Below are positions 1-10,700 of a DNA stretch of 64,000 nucleotides, in pieces. Source of the stretch: Chloromonas sp. AAM2 (Eukaryota > Chlorophyta > Chlorophyceae > Chlamydomonadales > Chlamydomonadaceae). The notes under the pieces were generated by a model. That model had not been told where the DNA came from. It did not search any database and saw only the letters and a program-made list of their open reading frames with translations. Within the stretch, counting starts at the first letter, position 1, and each line of letters starts with the position of its first letter. The stretch is taken from the NCBI GenBank assembly GCA_004335635.1, contig QAXH01006800.1, forward strand, positions 17,613 through 81,612, read 5' to 3'. The position numbers were made by a program, and so were the translations under genes.

Positions 1-60
1 GAACCAGTGGATAGGATAGTTATAGCGGGCGTGTGGCGGGCGGGTCGTGCCGCTACTCAC

Positions 61-210
61 CTTTGCGGCATCGGAAATCTGCTCGCGAGCTTTGAGCACC
101 AGGGGTAGGTAAGTGTCTAACTGAGCAGCCGCGCGCGAGACCGAAGCAGTTTGGTAGATTTCTTGGCATTTATACTTGTCCAAAGCCTGGGCTGAGCCAC
201 TGCTTCCCAT
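61..210 (-). CDS. First coding exon of an unidentified gene (partial)
   Basis: The exon reads from an ATG at 210 down to 61, 50 codons, and ends at a good donor (AAG|GTGAG); the rest of the gene lies left of the window. The peptide starts MGSSGSAQALDKYKCQEIYQ and ends with LDTYLPLVLKAREQISDAAK. There is no signal or transit peptide, and it looks helical. The stretch LDTYLPLVLKAREQI resembles LDTYVPVVLAAREQL of the thylakoid-lumen protein encoded at 32 kb, but without an organelle presequence I cannot say whether this is homology. Function unknown. Confidence 0.5.
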
Positions 211-996
211 TATCACCATCGCTGCCAATCCAGCGCTCGCAACACCTGCCCAGCTTGGTTGATGTGTGGTTTGTGTATCCCCGCTATGCGGTACTTCGTG
301 GCTTGATGGGTGGGTCTGGCCTGCCTGGATGCTAGTGCCACGCATCCGATGCTGCTGTCGTCCGTGCTGACAGGGAGTCACCATGCTGTGAGCTCGAGAT
401 GCTACAGGCATCCGGGCAGTGAGCGAGGGCATGCCGATCTTGTTCATCAGCTTGTTGCTTCCGATGCTGGTTTCCAATGCCATTGCGCTACCAATGAGTT
501 TACTGTGCTGAGTTTCTGATTGGTGCTCTCGGCACACTCGTTCTAGAAGTTCTCCAACAACGAATGGCGATGGCTATCTAGATGCTCAGAGATTGGCACT
601 AATCATCGAAACACAAGAGACTGCTGGCCGATGAGACGAGCCGCACATTCAAGGTGGTGGTTGACCCGTTTCTTTTTTGGGAATCACCTACAAGTCCACA
701 GCAAGCTCGTGAGAGCTGCTTGCTTCTACTGATTGCATCATGTCCATGCTATCGTGCTCTGCCAGCCCTTGGCCAAACAAGGAGAAAAGATGAAAATGCC
801 TCGGCATTGAGTTCGCATCGCCATACACACTATAACCACATGTACTTTCGACAGCTCGTGCCGGCGAGGCGAGTTTTGCCCGGCCGTACCTGTACTTAGC
901 CGTACCCCCCCACCTTTGACCCACACCGGATGTGAGATACGACTTTTGACTCTTATATGTGTCGCAGTTGGGTAGTGCTTGTAGGCCTAATTTGAA
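211..996. other. Intergenic region between divergent genes
   Basis: This stretch separates the minus-strand exon at 61-210 from the plus-strand EF-hand gene at 997 and presumably holds both promoters. Short open frames occur on both strands, but none has supporting splice signals or a recognisable peptide. I see no TATA-like box that I would defend. Confidence 0.4.
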
Positions 997-2390
997 ATGG
1001 CTGCCAACCGCAGCATCTGGCGCACCAAACGGAGGTTCAGACAGGCCTGTCAGGCACCCCTGATAGCGCCTGCTACAGATGGTTGGCTTGGAACACCTGC
1101 TGAATCAGCGTCCCTCGAGCAGCGCACGAGCTCATATATGCTCCCTCCATGTTATGCAGGTAAGCGTCATGCGCTGGGGCACCCTGACGACAGCTACAGC
1201 CTTTTGATCACACTCATCTCTCTCTGGACCGACCTGGTTCAACCATGATGCTATGCTCTGCCCAGACGGCAGCGGGATCTTTTGTTACATGTTTGTACAC
1301 ATGTTTGTACACAGGATACCTACAGGGTGACACGTGCACCTTCTCACTTCTTGTGCCATTCAGCTCCAGGGCAAAGTTTGCACTCTTTTCTGCACCCAGT
1401 TCCAGACTCTGCTCATGCTGCACAGGCACTTCGTTCAGAGTGGTTGCGCAAGCATGGATATGCCGTCCCTGCTCCACCCTTGTCTGCAGCCTCAAAGGCG
1501 GAAATTGAAGATTGTTTTGCGTGAGTGCACCAGTATGCTGTACCAACTTGCAGTGTGGAATAGTGCAATGCCAAATACTCTTCCCAGAATGGGCTCTTGC
1601 AGCACAGAACCATCTTGCAGTGCTGAGTATTATCGCTTGACCAGGTTCATGGCGTAAAGTAGTAGATAGGTCGCAGAAGCTGGAATGAGGCGTACAGTAT
1701 CAGCAGTCATGGTTGTGGCTTGGGTCAACCCAACGTGTATCATCAGTGCTGAATACTCTCGCAAACGGACTCGCGCCGTGCTGGATACTCTGCAATGGGA
1801 TGACAGGTTGCCACCATTGGAACGAGGCGTGCGGTTTCAGCAGTCCAGTTTGTGTGCATGGGGATGGTCACCATCTAGACTCTGGCACCTGTCTGTCTGC
1901 AGGTTGATGGACAGCGATGGCTCAGGCGTGATCGACATGGCGGAGATTGCCGACGCCTTCAAGACATGCGGGATTGCCATCAACAAGGCTGATGTGAAGG
2001 CGTTGCTGCATGACTGCGATCCTCAGGTGTGCCGGGAGTCCACAGCTCTCAACCTCAATTCGCCAATGCAACGACATGCTTGGCAGCCTGCGTTCTCTTT
2101 GCTATCTTTGTGGCTGATTTTAGACCCAAGCCTGTTGACTGAAGGACGACTTCGTCTGAGTCACTGTGCAGTAAACTTTGCAAGCATGCAGTTGCAACAA
2201 CGCCTTGCATGCCTGGCCTCACGCTTGACGCACTCCATGGACACAGAACACGGGGGAGATTGACTTTGAGGCGTTTGCGAGTTTGATGGGCTCTGCGCTG
2301 AAGCTGGACCGCAGGGGCATGGCAGCAGGCAACTCCCGCTCTTTCAATCGGAGGCACAAGCCACTGACTAGCCAGGTGCGTTGCAGCACG

Positions 2391-2450
<60 letters not shown>

Positions 2451-2490
2451 NNNNNNNNNNNNNNNNNNNNNNNNNNNNNNNNNNNNNCAA

Positions 2491-2552
<62 letters not shown>

Positions 2553-5500
2553 ACACACACATCACACACACATCACACACACACACACACACACACACCA
2601 CACACACACACACAACCAGAGTAAAGAAACTACAAGAGATACAGAATAACATGCCATTTAAAACTCGTGTTAATGATGATCATGCTGAGTTTACTTACAC
2701 GGTGGAACTGCAAATGGCAGGTGCTGAGCACAGACGTTCAGCTTTCCACAGCCAGCCCGATTTGAAAATATGAGTACCATTAAGTCGTAGACGGAAGTCA
2801 CGCGACATGAACCCATACTCTCACTTGATACATGTTTTGTCTCACTCATGCAGACCCAGGTGGGCTTTACGGACGCTGTTCGCGCGTACAGGTGGGCAGC
2901 TAAGCACTGTCCACCATCAGCAACTTTTTGGACTCCGTTGCCTGTCATGACACTGTAAATGTCCATAGCTTGCAGGTCTTGCTAGCTGGTATGTAGGTCT
3001 TGCTAGCTGGTATTTGAACAGATAAGTTTTCTCATGGACCAAGAGACTGCCGTGCCTTGCCAGATCCTGCAGCGCTTTCACCTGTGTATTGCTCTGCGTT
3101 CCTGTACTTGCACAGGCGCAAGAAATTGATCCAATCCCTTGAGGAGGGAGGGGATTCCCGAGAGAAGGTGACGGAGCAGCATGAGCGCACACACGCGCTG
3201 ATGCAGGAGGAGATGCACAGGCTCAGGGAGAGGGTGAGTGCTTGCCTACTGCTGGACGTACTATTAGTGTGTTTTGCCTTTGATGAAGGTCTTTGAATTG
3301 GTTCAAATTGTTTCAAGTTGTAGTAAGTGTTGGCTCAGGGAAGGGCTCACTAGCCGAATAGGTTGCAGAGTACCTGCTGCAGATGTTTACTCATCAGGGT
3401 GCCGATGTCACCCTGCAGCTGCGAGTTGATGCGGCGTTGGCCCGGGAGAGGACACGGCGCAACGCCGGTGTAGGCAACGGCTCGATACTTACCCGGTCTG
3501 ACAGCTTTCGCAAGACCAAGGTGAGCGACTGTGGATGCATTATTGGCTGACCTGGAAGCAAAGCCATGCGGCAGGATGCGTCAACTGATGTCAATCGAGT
3601 TGAGCTATAGGCCATCGAGCGGCCTGCTGATTCGAAGCATGTGGTAATGCTGTGTACAGGCGCGCGAACGCCTGCGCGCAATTGTCAACGACACAGAAGG
3701 CTCATCAGTCGCAACCTTGGACAAGCATGTAAGCACTTTGTCATCTGCCAAACAATCAATCGACAAACCCAATGCAATTCTACCAGAACAGAGGGATAAC
3801 GACGCCGACTTGGATCTGGAGGACGGTCAACATTGCATTGCGGCAAAAATGCAGCTGTTTGGTAACCACCTACTCCAGCACACTACGCTGGCGATTGAGG
3901 CAGGCCCATCCGATCGCGAGCCTGAGGCCTTGGAGATGGCAGCCGCTGCCGATATCGATCTACCCACGCGCTTGAACCTCCAGGGACAGGTGCAGGTCAA
4001 CTGGAACGCTCTCAGGCCCCTGGAGGCGCACAAGGTCAGTTGACTGGCCACAGCCGACGACCATGAAAATAAACTGCACGTGCGGCTCTCAGCGATCTCA
4101 GTAGATCTGACCTCCTTTATCTGTCATCAGCCAGTGTTTCAAAGGACTGCTACTAGATCGATGTGCTTGTTTTGTTTGCGACAACTGCTACTCGCCTGTC
4201 TGCATGCGCAGAGCAATCTGCTGGAATCAAGTCTTGCTGCGCGTGTCAGGCTTGTCAGCAGCACGTCGCCACATCCACAGCAAACCATGTCCGTCTGCTA
4301 CAGCAACTACAGCAGCGCGCCCAGTAGCCCATTCACACACAGCGCGCGTAACCAGCAACAATATCTACTCTCATCCTGCAGCAGCAGCGTGAGCGAATTG
4401 TGGCCAGCGGAGCGAAACTTGGAGCGCCAGCCATCCGCAAGCACTGAAAAGCCAAGCAACTCCCACAAGCCAACGCCTGGCAGTAGAAGCGGTGCTGCCT
4501 CTCCAGCATGCATTCGTGCATGCAGTGCAGAAGCGCCTGTAGCAAGCCCCAAGAACGCTGCCAGATGTTCCAGACCTGCAGCAGGCATACAGGATAAGGG
4601 AGGCAATCGCATTCATGCAGGCCGATACGCGAGCCACCAGGACGAGCGATCACCGGGCGAAAACACAGTAGCATCCAAAGTGTTAGGAGCTGTCGATGCC
4701 TTCTTCACGAGTCTGCAAGGCCGAGTGGACGTAGAGGTGAGGATGAGAAACTGAACGGGTGACAAGGATGAGGGATTAAAAGGGTGGCAAGTGGTGCGAC
4801 AGGATGGCAAGGAGTGTTTGAGCGTGGCAACGGAGCACATCTGGGCAGCAATCATCACACACGGCCAACGAGCCACTGTTTGGGTTAGCGTCATCGGGTT
4901 GGGTTGCATTACTACTGTATGGAGGTGACATAGTGTCACAGTTAAGCCGCTCAAGATGTGACATCCATCGCATCTTCAGTTTAGCACGATTGCAATTGTT
5001 TGCTCCCACGACTGTATCAATGTGCACGATGGTTGTATTCAACCGTCCGTGACGGTTGTATTCATGACATGTACATGCACATGTGCAACATTTACAGGAG
5101 GCCAAGACACACATGCAACAGCGGCGTGCCCTCATGAGCTCGCCTCCATGCAAGCCCAGCACAGATCCATTCATGGCCATGTTCTGTCAGACAAACAGCC
5201 GCGTGGGGACACCTAGCCTCAGCCAAGGCAGCCGGCCCACATCACGTGCTGCTGGCTGCAGTCCTGCAGTTGGCAACCAACCATTGCATTGTCAGCACAG
5301 CCAACCGCAGCACCAGCAGCCATGGCTCAAGCCCTCAAGTGCAAGCCGTGCGGGCAGGCTGATACACCGCTCTAGTGCTCCTACAATATCCCATGCCTTT
5401 GGAATGCACCAGTCTACAAAGGCTGACGCCCACATGGCCTTTAATCCATCATCCGACCAGCGGTTGTTGTCCCTCACGGCTGGCAGCGACCGGCAACACA

Positions 5501-6465
5501 AGCAAACCAGCCAATATACCACCCTAGCATTGAGGCCGAGCCAGCCCATGTCGTCGACTGCTCGGTCCTCAAGCCCCCTGCCTACCTCACCTACAGCAAG
5601 AGATGCACTGACAGGTTTAGAGAGAAACGCACTGGACATGCAGGTCAGGCATGCTGTGCATCATGCCCTTGCGCTAAAAGCCGGCATAGGCGAGTGCAGC
5701 GATTTGCCTTCCTTTGCTTCTATACCTGACCCAATGGCCCATGGGCTGGCCTCCCAGACCATCAGGCAAGCGGGTGGTTTGGCCGACATTGATGATTCCC
5801 AAGCAGAAGTCAGTGAAAAGGTAGAGCAGCAGGCGCTCACGGTCAGGTGCACTCATCCATATCCAGTGGCACCTGACCCACGTGCACAAGATTTCCCTGT
5901 CCAAGCAAACGCACTTGTCCTTCAGACATTAGATGAGTTTGAGCAGCAGGGGCACGAGCAGCCCCAGCACCAATCATTTCAGCAGGTCATACATGAGGTA
6001 CCTGACCAGCCAAGGCATTTAAGGTCAGCCTCGCCTCCTTTACAGGACCCTAGACAGCACCAGAGGGTGCCAGCCTCACAGACATGGGCATCATCTCTGC
6101 GTACAGACATGAACTGCCATAGCGCTAGCGCCACGGGATGGAATGCTAGGAGTGAGGCTGCTCTCAGACCGCACTCCAGCTGCGCAGTGGAGGCAGTGGC
6201 AGCAGCAGCATTGCAGGGAAATGTGGCATGGCACAGCGGTGTGCTGGCCTTGAGCCCAGCCAAGAGACCAGGGGCACTGTCAGCTGCAAACAGCGCTGGG
6301 ACTGAGTTGCTATCTGTTCTGCAAAAGCTACAGCGGGATAAGGTTGACAAGGCGCGTGATGGGCTTCCTCAGCAGATTCTGTACGATGTCTTGCAGCAGC
6401 GCAAGTCCTCCAAACGCACTGCCATAACCATTGAACCAGTGCTGCGCGCTAAATTCAGCACCTGA
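997..6465 (+). CDS. EF-hand calcium-binding, coiled-coil protein (9 exons, about 1044 aa)
   Basis: Exons: 997-1159, 1364-1520, 1903-2026, 2247-2375, 2854-2891, 3116-3233, 3383-3520, 3660-4034, 4212-4736, 5098-6465. All phases match and the last frame stops at 6463-6465. The first EF-hand is split between exons 2 and 3: helix AEIEDCFA, then loop DSDGSGVIDMAE with acidic ligands at positions 1, 3, 9 and 12. The second hand, across exons 3-4, has loop DPQNTGEIDFEA; Ala replaces the position-12 Glu, so it probably does not bind calcium. A charged helical segment follows (EKVTEQHERTHALMQEEMHR), then about 750 residues of low-complexity Ser/Gln/Ala-rich sequence. I do not recognise the family beyond the EF-hand pair. 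A calcium-regulated scaffold is a guess. The choice of the ATG at 997 is supported only by phase. Confidence 0.75.
2392..2612. repeat. (CA)n microsatellite with internal assembly gap
   Basis: A near-pure CA dinucleotide tract runs from about 2392 to 2450, is interrupted by 37 Ns (2451-2487), and resumes to about 2612, the last part with CACACAT variants. It lies in intron 4 of the EF-hand gene. The gap is most likely an assembly break in the repeat. Open frames read through it on both strands are artefacts. Confidence 0.95.
2451..2487. other. Assembly gap (37 N)
   Basis: A run of N inside the CA microsatellite. It sits in an intron and does not interrupt coding sequence. Confidence 0.99.
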
Positions 6466-7722
6466 TATGGACACTGGCTTTCTACCCCGGCCAAACTGTA
6501 CTGTGTAGACCAAAGCACTGTTTGACATAGACAGTCCTGGACTGGCTACTTGTGCATTTGACTCATTTGGTCGTAGCATAGATCTGCAAGTGCCAGTTAC
6601 GATTTGGCCCTGACCAGTTATGGTTCCTTTTATTCAGTCAGACATAGCGTAGTGGACAAGGTCTAGGTTACAAGGAGGGAGTGCACACCAAGAAGCACGT
6701 CCAACGCAAATAATAACTACTTGCGCAAATTGCCAGGCAGCACCTAATGTCTCAGCCAGGGCACCTAATGTAATGTCTCACAGCAGAAGGCAGTCAAGCT
6801 TGTAAAGGGTCGAGCGCACCACTGGTCACGGTTGCACTGTCAAGCTCGAAGAGCACGTACATGTTGCAGTGTGCATCATTTTAAGCACCTCCACATGGTT
6901 CACCAAGCAGATAAGTAGGGTAAGGTAGAGTTTGGATTCAGGTCCATGTCAACGCAACCTAAAAGTAGTGCAGCAGTAGTAGTGTGGACAAGGCTACAAA
7001 CGCAAAGAATTAAGCGAACGTAGCATGCCCTCCGCACGCTGAATACGGTGGCTGTTCCACATGAAAATGGATCTGAATGTTGCATATCGCGGCCTGGTGT
7101 TTCCTATCAAGGATAGTTGTCAGTTCCCATGACCAGCATGGCCCATGTCAAGTTGTCACACGTCTGCGTGGGGCTTGACTGCAGGTCTTCTATTGGAAAA
7201 GGCATCCTCGCAAAACTGTAATCATATCTACGTTGTCATCAGTGAGAACTCTAGCAAGATGTCCTGACAGCATGCAGAATGGCATGCCTGTTGTGACGCA
7301 ACCGGCAACTTCATGTTGGCAAGCATGGCAACGTCATTGAGGCCTGCAAGGCAAGCACGTGCTTATGAATCTGTCGCCCTACTGTCCGGTAGTAAAGGTG
7401 GTGATTCCAATTGGGTCCAACTGGGACCAGTCTTCTGTGTCCTGAACATGATAAGCTACAAAGGAACAACCACAGCCCTCGGGGAGAAGCGTTCATCTGC
7501 ATTGGAACGTGATCAAGGGAGCATTCGCTTGATTTGAAAACGAGTCCGGTTGGCTCATCCAACGTGGTGCCCGCAAATCTCACGACTCGAACGACGTGGT
7601 GTGGGGTCTAGGTCAAGGAGATGGAACAAACCATGTTGCGCATTTGCGAGCAGCAGTATGCTGTCAACAGCCTTTGCAAGGTTTTGAGAACGACATTGTG
7701 ACAACTACCGTGTGTCAATCGG
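6466..7722. other. Intergenic region between convergent genes
   Basis: The EF-hand gene (+) and the RING-SRA gene (-) end facing each other across this 1.26 kb, so it should contain two 3' UTRs and poly(A) sites. No conserved coding exon is visible. It contains one dispersed repeat copy at 6668-6738. Confidence 0.5.
6668..6738. repeat. Dispersed repeat, copy 1
   Basis: About 70 bp (beginning TTACAAGGAGGGAGTGCACA) recurs almost unchanged at 62652-62722, on the same strand. Both copies are in non-coding DNA. No terminal repeats or coding capacity were seen; it may be part of a longer mobile element. Confidence 0.7.
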
Positions 7723-10700
7723 TCAGTTCGCGGCTGGCTCTGTAGCGGCCTTGGCCTTGGTGCGCTTGACCTTGGGCGCAGGCGCTGTGATCTTCTGCAA
7801 GGCGCAACATGCACACGCCGCATACAAATTAGATCACAGCATTGCAATCTTTGGTTAAAGCGACCCGCAACACGGCAACTCCAACGCAATGCAAAGGCCC
7901 CGCCGTCACCAAGGTCAGATCAACACTGATTCTGCCCGCATCTCCCGACACATCCTTTTCATCAGCCAGCCCTTAACGACATCTTGAACACTCACCCGGA
8001 CCTGGAAGCGCACTTCCTTGAGGTCTCCATCCTGGTCGTCCAGGAAGCACTTGACCAGCTCCTCGTCGGCCTCCGGGAACTCCGACATCAGCGTCCGCAG
8101 CTCCAATGTATACCTGTCGGGAAACCGCGGGTGACAACACGGTGAGTTCTAAGACGAACATAAGCAGGAGAATCATCAACCGGAATCATATGTCAAAGGC
8201 GACAGGCAGCCTTGCGAGCAAGTAATTGGAGGGTGTACCGACCAAACCGACAAAATCGCCAGCTGCTCAACCCATGTGTGCATTGCAATTGAGCAACCCT
8301 CGCATCCTTACTTGTATGCTTGAGTGGCAGGAGCGACAGGGGCCGACTCCTCTGGCTGCTTGCTTGGTCCTGCTTTGCCCTTGGCATCTGCCGCTGCTGG
8401 TGGCACTGTCACCCTGCCCCCTCCTGCTGCCTCTTCGCCGCTTGTCTGGTCCTCTGCCTTTCCATCTCCGATCTCCACCTCCATAAAAGTTACCTGGGCC
8501 TCCTTCTCCTCTCCCTTCTCCTCCCCAGCCCTGGCTACTGCCGCCTTGGCGGCCTTGCTGGTGCGTTGACGCTTTGTTGGTGCCTTCTTGTCAGCTCCCT
8601 CCTCCGTCTCCTCAGCACTCCCACTGGCGGCCTTCTTCCCGCGTCCCCGCTTGGCACCGACACCACTCACTGCCTTGCTCGTGCCCTTCTCCCCTTCCTT
8701 CACCTCCTGCTCTCCCTCCTTGTCATACATGACAGGTGCAGTGACTGCGGACTTTTTCTGCACCTTCTTACTGCCATTGCTCTCACTGGGCACTGGATCA
8801 TCCTCCTTCTCCTCCTCAGCCTCTCCTTCCTCCTCCCCCTCCTCTTCCTCCCCCTCCTCAGCTACCTCTGCCTCCTCATCAGTGCTGGCAATGGAGGCAG
8901 CCGCAGCCAGCTGCTCAGCCTCCTTGCGGGCCTCAGCTATTGACGCCTGAAGCTTGCTGATGATCTCACTCATTTCCCTGCAGCAGCATAGCTTATGCAA
9001 CAAAAGTGGTAATATGCTTTCAGTGCCAAAGACAGATGTTTGCGATCAGACACTCTCAAGTGCAGCATGCTGATGTTTAAAAAAAATAGGCAAGCAAGCC
9101 TGGCAGCAAAGTTATCACTCCATGGCAAGGCCATAATCAATTCACGTACCCACGCTCAGCACGTCGGATCTCCTGAATATCAGGCCTGGTCCTGCCTGCT
9201 CCTTGCAGACATAGACCTTGTCTTGCCCTTGCCCCTCACCTGTTCACTTGTGCGTTGGACAGGAACTCGCAAATGTCTGTGCTGCAGGATGGGCAGGGCT
9301 TAATGGCCTGCGGGCACAGCAAGCTGGGATACAACGTATGGACTCGACACCCAATGCCCAACCACCTGGAGTCAGAAACAATTACGGAACCTGCAGTGCA
9401 GCATGAGGGAGCCGCGCTAACAGCTGCCTCGGCTGTGAACAATACCGTAGGATGGACAAAATCCAAAGAGCTTCTTACAAGCATTGAGTTCACAAAATGA
9501 TTACACAACTGCCATGACTGCACAGAACGCGGTTGCAAGATTCCCAAGCAGAGTGCAGCATGCTGCCTGACCTTGCGAATGCGAAGGGAGCGCGCCGCAT
9601 TGGGCGCCAGGATGTCGTCCTGACCTGCAAACTTCTTGTCCAGGCACCCCTTGCAGAAGTTGTGACCTGCGCGCACAACACGCCAGGTAAGATTGCCCTT
9701 GCCCAATCAACACAGCCAGCCAAACACACAAGGACATACGACAGGACGGACGCGACAAGTCCAATACTGTTATTTCGAATCAGATTGTGTGGTGACTGCT
9801 GTGAACACTGTTGCAAACGGCCTCACCGCAAGGCGTGCGTATGGGCTGCACCAGGATGTTCTTGCATGCCCCACACTTGAATTCCTTGAGGGCCTTCTCG
9901 TGCTCATTCAGACGAGCTTTGACCCTGCAATCCAGCACAGGTGCACATGTGCGTGTGTGCGTGTGTGTGTGTGCGTATCTCGTTCACAGCCTCGAGTAGT
10001 TCACAGCCTCAAGCACACAGCTGCTACTGCTACCCAACCGTTTTTGTGGTATGTCTATCTTCCTTGCGCCTGTCAGGAGCAAGTGCACAGGCATCTGCTT
10101 CCTGTTCTGATTTTGTCAAAGTAATCTAGTCGCCTGGTACAGCCTTGACATCACACACGCCTGCTTACAGGAGATTGCTGAGACAGACATACAGGTTCCG
10201 CTGAGCCTGCAGTCCTGACCATGAGCAAGGAGCCAAACATGACATACATCACCTGCTGTTCCAAGCGATAACAAAGCAGGCATGTGCACACCCAGAGCTG
10301 CTACTGCTACCCAACCGACTTTTGTGGTATGCCTCTTTTCAGAGCACTTGTCAGGAGAGCATGTGCACAGAAAATTGCTTGCTGTTCTGATCTTGTACAC
10401 GCAATGCAGCCGCCGGGTACTGCCTTGACATCGCATCACACACGTCTGCAATCCTGAGCAGGAGCCACGCCTCACAAACAGGGATGGCCCCCAAGTGACT
10501 CACTTCTTGCTGGGGTCTGCGCTCTTCCTGGCGGCGCCTGGCCCTGCGTCAGTCGTGGGGGATGGCTGGGTCCAGCCCCAGCTCTCCTTGTCAGCCTGGT
10601 AGTCCCTGCAAGACAGGCACATGAAGCACATGTCCCCAAAACGGCCGTGGCAGCATGTCACTAGCTTGTCCTGCAGCATTTCAAGTGTGCGTAGCTGTGG

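Noticed and set aside
2392..2612. Open frames of about 90-167 codons through the CA repeat and N gap
   Set aside because: They are low-complexity Thr-His or Cys-Val repeats read through a microsatellite and a gap. The EF-hand gene splices over this region as an intron.
8320..8943. Long plus-strand frames rich in Leu, Ser and Pro opposite the acid-rich exon
   Set aside because: They are antisense shadows of Glu/Lys-rich coding sequence of the RING-SRA gene.
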